From Natronococcus jeotgali DSM 18795 (GTDB lineage: Archaea; Halobacteriota; Halobacteria; Halobacteriales; Natrialbaceae): DNA of 64,000 nucleotides. The stretch is from contig NZ_AOIA01000024.1 of assembly GCF_000337695.1 (NCBI RefSeq), forward strand, positions 61,124 to 125,123, given 5' to 3'. A model generated the notes under the pieces. The model saw nothing but the letters and a program-made list of their open reading frames with translations. It ran no database searches and was not told the origin of the DNA. Position numbers and translations under genes: made by a program. Positions 1 through 8,016 of this stretch are shown piece after piece; position 1 is the stretch's first letter, and the number at the start of each line of letters is the position of its first letter.

Positions 1-81
1 CCGTTGGCCGACCAGCGACGGCGCTCGCACGGAGCGTCCGTAATCATTTTCCGCGTTCCCGAGCAACGGTCTACCATAGCT

Positions 82-435
82 ATGAGCGGCTCACCAGACG
101 ACGAGAAACTCGAGGAGCTCCGACAGAAGAAGATGGAACAGCTTCAGGACCGCGCCGAGGGCGGCGAGGCCGACCAGGCCAACCGGGAGGCCGCCCAGCA
201 GCAGGCCGAAGCCCAGAAGCAGGCGCTGCTCCGCCAGCACCTGACCGACGACGCTCGCAAGCGGCTCAACACGGTCAAGATGAGCAAGGAGCAGTTCGGC
301 GAACAGGTCGAACAGCAGGTGATCGCGCTGGCCCGCAGCGGACGCATCCAGGGGAAGATCGACGACGAGAAGATGAAACAGCTCCTCCAGGAGCTCAAAC
401 CCGACTCGAAGAGCTTCGACATCAAGCGCCGGTGA
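82..435 (+). CDS. PDCD5-family DNA-binding protein
   Basis: 117-residue, highly charged, helical protein of the PDCD5/TFAR19 family, which archaea keep as a small nucleic-acid-binding protein of uncertain role. The N-terminal half is a Glu/Gln/Ala-rich helix ([12 protein letters not shown], then an AEAQKQ-type stretch). The C-terminal half carries the conserved core with [14 protein letters not shown] and [17 protein letters not shown], the family signature. I chose the ATG at 82 because the family begins with a short acidic leader; the frame is open further upstream, but that extension is Arg-rich and unlike the family. The stop overlaps the start of the next gene, so the two are probably translated together. 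Family assignment is secure; cellular role is not known from sequence. Confidence 0.93.
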   Translation: MSGSPDDEKLEELRQKKMEQLQDRAEGGEADQANREAAQQQAEAQKQALLRQHLTDDARKRLNTVKMSKEQFGEQVEQQVIALARSGRIQGKIDDEKMKQLLQELKPDSKSFDIKRR

Positions 436-1025
436 TGGAGCTCGGACTGCTCTACAGCGGGGGGAAGGATTCGACGCTCGCGGCACTGGTCCTCGATGAG
501 TTTTACGACGTGACGCTCGTGACGGTCAGTTTCGGCGTCAGCGACGACTGGAAACACGCCCGCGAGACCGCCGCGAGCGCCGGCTTCGAGTTCGAACGGC
601 TCGAGCTCGAGCGCGACGTCGCCCGCGAGGCTGTCGATCGGATCCGCGAGGACGGCTTTCCCCGCAACGGGATTCAACATGTCCACCAGCAGGCCCTCGA
701 GTCCCTCGCCGAGGACCGGTTCGACGCGGTCGCCGACGGCACCCGTCGGGACGACCGCGTGCCGACCGTCTCGCGGGCCCAGGCCCAGAGCCTCGAGGAC
801 CGCCACGGCGTCGACTACGTGGCGCCGCTGTCGGGGTTCGGCCGCACCGCGGTCGACCGGCTCGTCGAGGACCGCCTCGAGGTGACCGCGGGTCCGAGCG
901 AGTCGATCGACCGCGCGGACTACGAGGGGGAGCTGCGCGCGCTCATCGCCGCGGAGGACGGTCCCGGGGCGATCGAAGAGCTGTTTCCGGACCACGAACA
1001 GACGTACGTGACGGGCGTCAGATGA
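435..1025 (+). CDS. PP-loop ATPase domain protein (alpha-hydrolase/DUF7411-like)
   Basis: 196-residue protein opening with the PP-loop LLYSGGKDST near residue 6, which binds the phosphates of ATP in adenylating enzymes such as ThiI, TilS, QueC and diphthine ammonia ligase. After it come an HUP-type alpha/beta fold and the motif ADGTRRDDRVPT around residues 98-110. The family adenylates a substrate; the substrate here cannot be read from sequence. It begins at an ATG sharing a base with the upstream stop codon (TGATG), indicating translational coupling with the PDCD5 gene. A GTG one codon earlier is possible. From memory, haloarchaeal annotations call this DUF7411; I am surer of the PP-loop fold than of that name. 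Confidence 0.82.
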   Translation: MELGLLYSGGKDSTLAALVLDEFYDVTLVTVSFGVSDDWKHARETAASAGFEFERLELERDVAREAVDRIREDGFPRNGIQHVHQQALESLAEDRFDAVADGTRRDDRVPTVSRAQAQSLEDRHGVDYVAPLSGFGRTAVDRLVEDRLEVTAGPSESIDRADYEGELRALIAAEDGPGAIEELFPDHEQTYVTGVR

Positions 1026-1038
1026 GCGAGTCCCCGCG

Positions 1039-1563
1039 TCACCGATCGCGGTTGCGTTTCCAGAGCCCGTAGTTCAGCGCCGTCGCGAACGCGACCCAGC
1101 ACAGGTACGGTACCAGCAACAGCGCCGCCCGGCGATCGATGCGAGCGAACGCGACGATCGTCGCAGCGATCGCTGGCCCGAGCAACGCGACGACGACGAG
1201 CCCGCCGAGGATCGACCGTCGACCGAAGAAGACGAGCGACCAGAGGGCGTTCAACGCGAGCTGCAGGAGGAACGTCCGCTCGGCGCGTCGTTTTCGCCTC
1301 GGGCTCGCGGTTCGCTCCCGACGGATCAGGTGCCACGCGACCCCCATCGTCGCGAACAGTGCGGTCCAGACGGGCGGAAACACCCAGCCAGGCGGCGTTC
1401 GCGGCGGCTTCTCGAGGGTCGGATACCACTCGTTCACGTCCTCGGCGGTCAACAGCCCGGGGACGACGCCGACGAGTTCGCAGAAGCCGACGGCAAGACC
1501 AAGCTCCCGCCACTCGCCGTCGCCGAGCGTCTCGGAGGGAGTCCGATCGATCCGTGGAGGCAT
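1039..1563 (-). CDS. tspO: TspO/MBR family membrane protein
   Basis: 174-residue protein with five predicted membrane helices, the normal size and topology of TspO (tryptophan-rich sensory protein / peripheral benzodiazepine receptor homologue). Family marks are visible: WYPTLEKPPRTPPGWVFPPVW in loop 1 and helix 2, LNALWSLVFFG in helix 3, and YLCWVAFATALNYGLW at the C-terminus. TspO proteins bind porphyrins and related ligands in the membrane and affect pigment or stress responses; the haloarchaeal ligand is unknown. It is divergent from hisS and converges on the PP-loop gene. A TATA-like box 22-27 nt upstream of the ATG suggests a leaderless transcript. Confidence 0.93.
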   Translation of the reverse strand: MPPRIDRTPSETLGDGEWRELGLAVGFCELVGVVPGLLTAEDVNEWYPTLEKPPRTPPGWVFPPVWTALFATMGVAWHLIRRERTASPRRKRRAERTFLLQLALNALWSLVFFGRRSILGGLVVVALLGPAIAATIVAFARIDRRAALLLVPYLCWVAFATALNYGLWKRNRDR

Positions 1564-1584
1564 ACGACGCCTTCACCGTCGCGG

Positions 1585-1590
1585 TATAAA
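1585..1590 (-). promoter_or_regulatory. TATA box for tspO
   Basis: On the minus strand this reads TTTATA inside CATTTATACC, centred about 25 nt upstream of the tspO ATG (1563). That spacing would place transcription start at or next to the ATG, as in leaderless haloarchaeal mRNAs. Inference from position and composition only. Confidence 0.5.
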
Positions 1591-1702
1591 TGGCTCCGCC
1601 CGCTCGGCGGACGATCGCGCGCGTCTCGACGGCGGTTTCGAGCTCGAGCGGTCGGGCGCCCAAACGAAAGGTTAGAAGGTCGCCGTCGCCGAACGATGGG
1701 GT

Positions 1703-3001
1703 ATGTACGACGGCATCAAGGGGTTTCGTGACTTCTATCCCGGCGAGATGGCCGCCAGGCGGGCGACCACCGACACGATCGAGGACGCCGCCCGCCGGTA
1801 CGGCTTCCGCGAGATCGGCACGCCCGCGCTCGAGCGCGCGGCGATGTGGACCGACAAGAGCGGCGACGAGATCGTCGAGGAACTGTACGCATTCGAGGAC
1901 CAGGGCGGGCGCCACGTCGCGTTGACCCCCGAGTTGACCCCGACGGTCGCGCGGATGGTCGTCGCCAAACAACAGGAACTGTCGAAGCCGATCAAGTGGT
2001 TCTCGACGCGCCCGTTCTGGCGCTACGAGCAGGTCCAGCAGGGTCGCCAGCGGGAGTTCTACCAGACCAACGTCGACATCTTCGGCTCCTCGGAGCCCGA
2101 GGCCGACGCCGAGATCCTCGCGTGGGCCGCCGACGCCCTGACCGACCTCGGACTCACCGAGGAGCACTTCGAGTTCCGGATCTCCCACCGCGACATCCTC
2201 GGCGGCGTCCTCGAGAGCTACGAGGCCGACGTCGAGACGACCGAGGCGATCCGGGCGGTCGACAAGTCCGGCAAGATCTCGACCGCCGAGTACCACGACC
2301 TGCTCGCGGAAGCGGGGCTGACCTACGACCAGGCCGCCGAGTTCGACGACCTGATCGCGGGGGGCGACCTCGAGGCCGTCGAATCGTTCGCCGACACCGA
2401 GCGCGTGACGGCGGCCGTCGAGAACCTCCGGAACGTCCTCTCGGCGGCCGAGGACTTCGGCGCCCGAGAGCACTGTACGATCTCGCTCGAGACGGCCCGT
2501 GGTCTAGACTACTATACGGGCGTCGTCTTCGAGTGCTTCGACTCGACGGGCGAGGTCTCCCGGTCGATCTTCGGCGGGGGCCGTTACGACGACCTCATCG
2601 AGAGTTTCGGGGGCCAGCCCACGCCCGCGGTCGGGGTCGCGCCCGGCCACGCGACGCTGTCGCTACTCTGTCAGCGTGCCGGCGTCTGGCCCGAGGAGGC
2701 GGTGACCACCGACTACTACGTGTTGCAGGTCGGCGACACCCGCGCCGAGGCCGCCCGCATCACCCGCGAACTGCGCGATCGAGGTCACGTCGTCGAGACC
2801 GACGTCGCCGGCCGTTCGTTCGGCGCGCAGCTCGACTACGCGGACTCGATCAACGCCGAGACGGTCGTTATCGTCGGCGAGCAGGATCTGGCGAACGACG
2901 AGGTGACGATCAAGGACATGGAGACCGGCGACCAGCTTCAGACCCCCGTCGAGGAGTTCCCGGGCGACCTCGAGCGCCCGACGCTCGAGGACTTCGCGTA
3001 G
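1703..3001 (+). CDS. hisS: Histidine--tRNA ligase
   Basis: 432-residue class II aminoacyl-tRNA synthetase that attaches histidine to tRNA-His in the cytoplasm. Motif 2 is seen as WFSTRPFWRYEQVQQGRQRE (about 95-115). The histidine-specific signature ARGLDYYTGVVFE lies near 265, and motif 3 is GGGRYDDLIESFGG near 290. A C-terminal anticodon-binding domain follows (YYVLQVGDTRAEA, then the VIVGEQDL region). Length matches archaeal HisRS. The start MYDGIKGFRDFYPGE is the usual archaeal N-terminus. It stands alone between tspO and a convergent MATE gene. Confidence 0.98.
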   Translation: MYDGIKGFRDFYPGEMAARRATTDTIEDAARRYGFREIGTPALERAAMWTDKSGDEIVEELYAFEDQGGRHVALTPELTPTVARMVVAKQQELSKPIKWFSTRPFWRYEQVQQGRQREFYQTNVDIFGSSEPEADAEILAWAADALTDLGLTEEHFEFRISHRDILGGVLESYEADVETTEAIRAVDKSGKISTAEYHDLLAEAGLTYDQAAEFDDLIAGGDLEAVESFADTERVTAAVENLRNVLSAAEDFGAREHCTISLETARGLDYYTGVVFECFDSTGEVSRSIFGGGRYDDLIESFGGQPTPAVGVAPGHATLSLLCQRAGVWPEEAVTTDYYVLQVGDTRAEAARITRELRDRGHVVETDVAGRSFGAQLDYADSINAETVVIVGEQDLANDEVTIKDMETGDQLQTPVEEFPGDLERPTLEDFA

Positions 3002-3013
3002 CGGTTCCAGTTT

Positions 3014-4444
3014 TCAGCTCGCTTCGGCGTCGGGACGGTACCGCCGGCTGACGGCCTTCCAGCGCCCGCGCCGGAACAGCCAGTAGTTGATCCCGCCCGG
3101 TACGTACGTCTCGAGCAGGAACGCGAGGTAGAGCCCCCCGACCCCGAACGGGGTGACGAGCCCGAGCGCTGCCGCGGGTAGCGCGAAGACGTACCGACCG
3201 ATCAGCGAGGCGACCAGCGGGAGCCGGGTGTCGCCCGCGCCGAGCAACGCGCCCGCCGCGGCGCCGTCGACGCCGAGGCCGATCGCGCTGACGGCGCCGA
3301 CGGCGACGAACGTCGCGGCCAGCGAGACTTCGGCGGGCTCGCTCACGAACAGCCCCGCGATCGGGTCGGCGAACGCGACGACGGCGCCGGCGATCCCGAC
3401 GTAACAGACCACCGAGAGCCGGACGATCCCCTCGCCGTAGGCGCCGGCCTCCTCTTCGTCGTTTGCGCCGAGGTGTTGACCGACCAGCGAACTCGAGGCC
3501 AGTCCCATGCCCCAGTTGACGCTGTTGATCAGGCTGCGGACGCGGCGGCCGACCTCCAGGGCGGTGACGACGACCGGGCCGAACGAGGCCGCGATCCACA
3601 ACAGCGGGAAGACGACGACCCCCTGGGCGAGTCGGCGTCCGATCTCGGGGATGGAGATCTCGACGAGGTCGCGGATCACGCCGACCTCGAGCCAGGGCCC
3701 CTCGAGGGCGATCGGGACGGGGCTGGGCTCCATCCCGAGAACGCCGTAGGAGCGCCCGATCATCCCCCACGCGAGGACGACCGTGACGAACCCCGTCGAG
3801 ATCGTGGTGCCGAGCGCGGCCCCGGCGGCCTCCATCTCGAGTCCGAAGATGAAGACCGCGCTGAGGACGACGTTGAGGACCGCGCCGCCCGCTCGAGCTA
3901 CCATCTCCGTGAAGGTGTCGCCGACGCCGGTGTAGGTTCGGCTGGCGATCAGGTTCAGCATCTCGAAGAGGGCGGCCGGCGCGACGTAGACGAGGTAGGT
4001 GCTGCCGTGGACGAGCGCCTCGGGGCCGGCGTCGAACAGCCCGATCAGCCGATCCGGGACGAGGAGGAACGCGACCGCCAGCGGCGCGGAGAGCGCGGCG
4101 GCGAGCACGACGCTCTGCGTGACGACCAGGGACGCCCGCTCGCTCTCCTCGCCGCCGTAGTTCTGGGAGACGAGGCTGACGGTGCCGCCCGCCAGCCCGA
4201 GTCCGAGCATGGCCACGATCTCCCAGTAGGCCAGCGCGAAGGCCAGACCGGCGGTTCCGGCGGTGCCGACGGCGATCCCGACCATCGCGAGGTCGGCCGT
4301 CTGCTTGGACATGATCGCGGCACCGGTGACGATTCGGGGCCAGGCCAGCGAGACGGTCGGGCGCAGTCGCTCGGCGTCGATGACCCCCAGTCGCTCGAGC
4401 GCGCTCGCGACGAGTGCGGCGATGGCTGCCAGCCGTCCGGTCAT
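3014..4444 (-). CDS. MATE family efflux transporter
   Basis: 476-residue polytopic protein with about 12 hydrophobic segments in two homologous halves, the architecture of MATE (NorM/DinF-type) exporters. These use a sodium or proton gradient to extrude organic cations or drugs. Family-like segments include SKQTADLAMVGIAVGTAG near the N-terminal half and NSVNWGMGLASSSLVGQHLG in the second half. The C-terminal part ends with GGINYWLFRRGRWK and a soluble tail. It lies 82 nt downstream of the geranylgeranyl reductase-like gene on the same strand and could be cotranscribed with it. Substrate cannot be inferred. Confidence 0.92.
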   Translation of the reverse strand: MTGRLAAIAALVASALERLGVIDAERLRPTVSLAWPRIVTGAAIMSKQTADLAMVGIAVGTAGTAGLAFALAYWEIVAMLGLGLAGGTVSLVSQNYGGEESERASLVVTQSVVLAAALSAPLAVAFLLVPDRLIGLFDAGPEALVHGSTYLVYVAPAALFEMLNLIASRTYTGVGDTFTEMVARAGGAVLNVVLSAVFIFGLEMEAAGAALGTTISTGFVTVVLAWGMIGRSYGVLGMEPSPVPIALEGPWLEVGVIRDLVEISIPEIGRRLAQGVVVFPLLWIAASFGPVVVTALEVGRRVRSLINSVNWGMGLASSSLVGQHLGANDEEEAGAYGEGIVRLSVVCYVGIAGAVVAFADPIAGLFVSEPAEVSLAATFVAVGAVSAIGLGVDGAAAGALLGAGDTRLPLVASLIGRYVFALPAAALGLVTPFGVGGLYLAFLLETYVPGGINYWLFRRGRWKAVSRRYRPDAEAS

Positions 4445-4526
4445 CGATCGAGTGTTTCGTGACGAGGGGCTTCGGTTCGTCGCCTGCGGTTCCGGGAGAC
4501 CACGCTCGAGCGACGCCTCGCGGGAG

Positions 4527-5618
4527 TCACGGTCGCAGCCGCGAGAACATCGCCTTCAGGTGGGTCGGCGAGACCAGCGACGTCGGCCGATCCATGTGGA
4601 CGCCGATCTCTCCCGACAGCGCGCTCAGTCCCAGGCGCTGGACGGGTTCGGGCAGGGAGTACGCTCGGCGGATCCAGTGGCCCAGGCGCTGGTCGCGTTC
4701 TAAGTCCTCGCGCCAGGCGCGCTCGTAGGCCGCGAGGCTGGTCGGCCGGTCGGGATCGATCTCGCGGGCCGCGTGGTCGGCTGCGGTCGTCCCGTAGAGG
4801 ATCCCGCCGCCGGTGAACGGTTTGGTCTGGGCCGCGGCGTCGCCGATCAGGAAGGCCCGGCGGCTCGTCACCCGATCCGCGGGGCCGATCGGGATCGCGC
4901 CCGAACACCGGCGGGCGACGTCGATCTCGTAGCCGTCGATCAGCTCCTCGAAGTGTTTGGTCACCTCGACGCCCGGCGGGGCCGCGAGGCCGTACTCGAC
5001 GCCGGCCTCGCCGCGGGGGATCCGCCAGGCGAAGAACGTCGGCGGCGTGAGGTGGACGTCGACGAAGTCCTGGTGGTCCGCCTCTTCCGAGAAGGCCAGC
5101 ACCCCGTGGAGGAGTTCGTCGGGTTCGGGGAGGTTCAGCTCCTGGCGGACCCTCGAGCGCGGGCCGTCACAGCCCGCGACCATCTTCGCCTCGTGGGTGA
5201 CGGGACCGTCGGGACCGCTCGCGACGACCTCGACGCGGTCGCGGTGTTCGGTGACGCTCGTGACCGAGCGCTGTTCCCGGACGTCGGCCCCGGCCTCGCG
5301 AGCGAGATCGGCGAGGTGGCGATCCAGCCCGACGCGGTCGATGACGTTCGAGGCGACCTCGCGCTTGTAGAACGGGTAGGCGTCGCTGCGGGGACCGCCG
5401 ACGTGAAAGCGCGCGCCGTAGATCTCGTTCTGGAGCAACTCCTCGCGGGCGCCCTCGCCCGTCACGCTCCAGACATCCGTACTGACGTGGCCCGAGCAGG
5501 CAAGCGGCGTGCCGATCGTCCCCTGCTCGAGGGCGAGGACGTCGTGGCCCCGCTCGGCCGCCCGGCGAGCGAACCGCGCCCCGGCGGGACCGACGCCGAC
5601 GACGACGAAATCGTACAT
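4527..5618 (-). CDS. Geranylgeranyl reductase family FAD-dependent oxidoreductase
   Basis: 363-residue flavoprotein with an N-terminal FAD-binding Rossmann motif VVVGVGPAGARFARRAAERG and a second FAD contact FLIGDAAAQTKPFTGGGILYG around residues 265-285. This is the layout of the geranylgeranyl reductase / digeranylgeranylglycerophospholipid reductase family. These enzymes saturate isoprenoid chains of archaeal membrane lipids or of prenyl side chains of pigments and quinones. The CSGHVS segment near 42 matches the family's conserved cysteine region. Haloarchaea carry several paralogues, so the exact substrate (lipid, menaquinone or other) is undecided. A MATE exporter follows on the same strand. 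Confidence 0.87.
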   Translation of the reverse strand: MYDFVVVGVGPAGARFARRAAERGHDVLALEQGTIGTPLACSGHVSTDVWSVTGEGAREELLQNEIYGARFHVGGPRSDAYPFYKREVASNVIDRVGLDRHLADLAREAGADVREQRSVTSVTEHRDRVEVVASGPDGPVTHEAKMVAGCDGPRSRVRQELNLPEPDELLHGVLAFSEEADHQDFVDVHLTPPTFFAWRIPRGEAGVEYGLAAPPGVEVTKHFEELIDGYEIDVARRCSGAIPIGPADRVTSRRAFLIGDAAAQTKPFTGGGILYGTTAADHAAREIDPDRPTSLAAYERAWREDLERDQRLGHWIRRAYSLPEPVQRLGLSALSGEIGVHMDRPTSLVSPTHLKAMFSRLRP

Positions 5619-5773
5619 GTTCCCTACGTCTCACTCGGACGGTAAGAAGGTCTCGAGTGTCGCTCGCCGGGCGGGGCGACGGCCGCGTCCGCGTCCTCGA
5701 TCTCCGACGGCAAGAGTTATTTTATCCGATAGTACCGCGAGGTGCGCAAGCCGGACGCGCGGTCGACGAACGG

Positions 5774-6004
5774 ATGCTCGAGCGCGAGCGCCGGCTGCTG
5801 GCCGTTCTCGCGGGCACGTCGGCGCTCCTGTTCTCCGAGACGACGTACGTCTTCGGGGCGCTGGGGTTCGGGGTGGCGACGCTGTACTACGCCTGGCAGG
5901 CTCGAGGCGATTCGGGCCGACGGGAGCCGTCCGAAACCGATACCGCCTGCGAGCGGACCCGGTTCTCCGCGTCGAAGCGCAACCGAGCGTCCTACGGCCT
6001 GTAG
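5774..6004 (+). CDS. Small membrane protein, unknown function
   Basis: 76-residue protein with two short hydrophobic stretches (RLLAVLAGTSALLF and YVFGALGFGVATLYYAW) and a polar Arg/Ser-rich tail. I see no recognised domain. The ATG at 5774 is preceded by an AT-rich TTATTTTATC stretch about 50 nt upstream that could be its promoter. The 3' end overlaps the convergent gene ending at 5992 by 13 nt. It is likely an integral membrane protein; otherwise unknown. Confidence 0.55.
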   Translation: MLERERRLLAVLAGTSALLFSETTYVFGALGFGVATLYYAWQARGDSGRREPSETDTACERTRFSASKRNRASYGL

Positions 6005-6201
6005 GCGATCTCCTCGACGGCGACGACTAGCCGGTAGAACAAAAACAGAACGAAGGCGGAAATCCCGACGGTACCCGCGACGAACAGCCCCAGGAAGACC
6101 TGGCCGGTCAACAGGGTGTACGCGAGGGTCACGAGGAGACCGACGACGAGAGCGGCGCTAACGGCGGTCGGGAATTCGGGGTGTACGGTCGCGGACGGCA
6201 T
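5992..6201 (-). CDS. Small two-helix membrane protein, unknown function
   Basis: 69-residue protein consisting almost wholly of two transmembrane helices (SAALVVGLLVTLAYTLLT and FLGLFVAGTVGISAFVLFLF) with the tail VVAVEEIAYRP. Such two-helix proteins are common in haloarchaeal genomes and mostly uncharacterised. It lies downstream of, and on the same strand as, the dephospho-CoA kinase gene but is separated from it by 74 nt. Its 3' end overlaps the convergent small membrane gene. Confidence 0.6.
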   Translation of the reverse strand: MPSATVHPEFPTAVSAALVVGLLVTLAYTLLTGQVFLGLFVAGTVGISAFVLFLFYRLVVAVEEIAYRP

Positions 6202-6275
6202 ACGCGGTGGCTGTCCCCACCGCTACAAGTGCTTTCTGTAGGACCTCGGCTCTCGAGGCCGCCCGTCGGTTCGGC

Positions 6276-6845
6276 CTACTCCTCGAGCAGCTCCCAGAAC
6301 CGCTCCTGGTCGCCCTCGAATCGCTCGAGCAGGGCCCGGGCCTCCGCACGCAGTTCGTCGTCGACGACGACGTGGACCATCCCCTCGTCGGGCTGGCCGT
6401 AGACGACGCTGGCGCCGTCGGGCGCGACGACGATCGCCGGGAGCACGACCAGGTCCTCCTCGCCGTCGACCAGCACCGTCGTCGGCTCCTCGCGCTCGAG
6501 GCTCTCCCGGAGCGTCTCGACGACGTCGGCGGTGAGCTCGGCGGGCGGGTTCCGTGCCTCGACGCTGACCCGCTCGGTGACGGTCTCGCGGATCTCCGCC
6601 TCGACGAGTTCGCGTTTGGTCCGCTCGTCGACGAGCGCGACGTCGGGCTCCCGGCCGGCGCGGACGAGGTGGTAGGTGACGACGTCGCCGACGGCGATCA
6701 GCGGCCCCGATACCGCCTCGAGGAGGACGTCGGCGTCGGTCTCGATCGGCCCCATCGGCTCCTTGAGTTCGTGGCGCAACTCGTCGGGCAAAACCAGTAG
6801 CTGATCGTCCGCGCGGGCGTCGTCGCCGTCGTCGTCGCGAGCCAC
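6276..6845 (-). CDS. GTP-dependent dephospho-CoA kinase
   Basis: 189-residue protein of the DUF359 family, shown in Thermococcus to phosphorylate dephospho-CoA with GTP, the last step of archaeal coenzyme A synthesis. Seen here are IAVGDVVTYHLVRAG around residues 50-64, DVALVDERTKRELV near 68, and TVLVDGEEDLVVLP around 122-135, which are hallmark segments. The start is a GTG at 6845, one base after the Spt4 stop codon, so translation is probably coupled. Position directly after spt4 in the aIF2 gamma / RpoE' operon is the usual archaeal context. Confidence 0.9.
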   Translation of the reverse strand: MARDDDGDDARADDQLLVLPDELRHELKEPMGPIETDADVLLEAVSGPLIAVGDVVTYHLVRAGREPDVALVDERTKRELVEAEIRETVTERVSVEARNPPAELTADVVETLRESLEREEPTTVLVDGEEDLVVLPAIVVAPDGASVVYGQPDEGMVHVVVDDELRAEARALLERFEGDQERFWELLEE

Positions 6846-6846
6846 G

Positions 6847-7044
6847 TTACCGGACCTTCAGCGCGTACGCGCCGGGTTCGGTGACCTGCATCTCCGTGGC
6901 GATCTCGCTGTCCTCGGGGTGGGCGATGACGACGTAGCCCGCCCAGTCCTCGGTCAGCGAGGAGGAGTTACAGGAATCGCAGGTGTCGCTGTCGGGATCG
7001 TTGACCCGGTGGCACTCGCGACAGACGAGTCGATCGGATGCCAT
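6847..7044 (-). CDS. spt4: Transcription elongation factor Spt4 (RNA polymerase subunit E'')
   Basis: 65-residue zinc-ribbon protein with two CxxC pairs (CRECHRVN and CDSCNSSSL), then DWAGYVVIAHPEDSEIA and a C-terminal AYALKVR. This is the archaeal Spt4, which pairs with Spt5 at the RNA polymerase clamp to promote processive elongation. Size and motifs are canonical. It sits 2 nt downstream of rpoE' and 1 nt upstream of the dephospho-CoA kinase start, within a five-gene operon. Confidence 0.96.
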   Translation of the reverse strand: MASDRLVCRECHRVNDPDSDTCDSCNSSSLTEDWAGYVVIAHPEDSEIATEMQVTEPGAYALKVR

Positions 7045-7046
7045 CG

Positions 7047-7616
7047 TTACTCACCCGTGGCCGCTTCGCGCTTCTCGTGGTCCTCCTCGAGCCAGCCGTG
7101 CTTGCCGAGTCCGGGCTGTTTCGCGGTGAGACCGATCTTCGAGTCCCGGGGGTTGCGCTCGTCGATGCTCTTGGTGACGATGCGCGCTCGAACGGCGTCG
7201 TCGACTCCCAGCGTGCGGTTGGACTCGTTCGAAGCGAGTTGCTGGTTCTCGCCGTCGAAGGCGAGGTACTCGTCGGAGATCTGCGAGACGTGCAACAGGC
7301 CGTCGACGGGGCCGATCCCGACGAAGGCGCCGAACTCGACGACCTCGACGATCGTGCCGTCGACGACCTCCTGCATGTCCGGATCGAAGGTGACGGCGTC
7401 GAACTCGGCCTCGTAGTAGACCCCCGGCTGGTTCGGGAGCACGGCCCCCTCGCCGATGTCGTGGACCTCCGTGATCGAGACGACGCTGCCGACCTCCTCG
7501 TCCATGCGCCCCTCGAGTTTGTCCTGCAGCAGTTGCTTGACCAGCTTCGGCGAGACGTCACCGAGCGCCTTCGGCGGTACTTCGACCGTATCCGTTAGTC
7601 TGACCCGTTTGTACAT
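7047..7616 (-). CDS. rpoE1: DNA-directed RNA polymerase subunit E' (Rpo7)
   Basis: 189-residue subunit that with Rpo4/F forms the stalk of the archaeal RNA polymerase and contacts nascent RNA. The N-terminal RNP-like domain starts MYKRVRLTDTVEVPP. An S1/OB domain follows from about residue 80, with DGTIVEVVEFGAFVGIGPVDGLLHVSQI. Length matches archaeal Rpo7. The gene starts directly after the stop codon of the PIN-domain gene and precedes spt4, the conserved euryarchaeal order. Confidence 0.97.
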   Translation of the reverse strand: MYKRVRLTDTVEVPPKALGDVSPKLVKQLLQDKLEGRMDEEVGSVVSITEVHDIGEGAVLPNQPGVYYEAEFDAVTFDPDMQEVVDGTIVEVVEFGAFVGIGPVDGLLHVSQISDEYLAFDGENQQLASNESNRTLGVDDAVRARIVTKSIDERNPRDSKIGLTAKQPGLGKHGWLEEDHEKREAATGE

Positions 7617-8003
7617 CTATGGTTGAGTGATTGCCAGCTTGTTTCTCCCGCGTAATGCAAGTACCGGTATGCTCGCCTCGAGCACCCGGTCGCGCAGCGG
7701 GCGATCGTTCGTGACGACGTAGTCGACGCTTCCCTCGCGGGCCAGCTCGACCAGGGCGTCGTCGGCGTACGATTCCTCCGTGTCGATGACGAGACAGCGT
7801 TCGGTCGCCAGGTCGTGACCGACCGAGGCGGCGGTCCCCTCGGTGCCGCCTTTCTCCGAGAGCCGCCGGAGCTCCTCGATGACGGGCTGGGGCGCCACCA
7901 GTTCGGCGGCCCCGATCACCCGCTCGAGTTCGTCGAACAGGCGGACGTCGAGTTCGACCGGCATCATCAACGCGCTCGTGTCGAGGGCGACCCGGGTGCT
8001 CAT
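7617..8003 (-). CDS. PIN-domain ribonuclease (Fcf1/Utp24-like)
   Basis: 128-residue PIN domain protein. The metal-binding acidic residues are visible: Asp in VALDTSALM near the N-terminus, Glu in PVIEEL, the Asp residues in SYADDALVELA, and Asp in YVVTNDRPLRDR near 100. Together they form a Mg-dependent RNase active site. In archaea this member lies between aIF2 gamma and rpoE' and resembles eukaryotic Fcf1/Utp24, which cleaves pre-rRNA; an rRNA-processing role is therefore plausible but inferred. The stop codon is immediately followed by the rpoE' start. Confidence 0.88.
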   Translation of the reverse strand: MSTRVALDTSALMMPVELDVRLFDELERVIGAAELVAPQPVIEELRRLSEKGGTEGTAASVGHDLATERCLVIDTEESYADDALVELAREGSVDYVVTNDRPLRDRVLEASIPVLALRGRNKLAITQP

Positions 8004-8016
8004 ACTCGCTGTCGTG

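Noticed and set aside
920..2473. Long open frame antisense to hisS and the PP-loop gene
   Set aside because: Covers a certain hisS on the other strand; translation is Arg/Asp/Val-rich without domains, a product of GC-rich codon structure.
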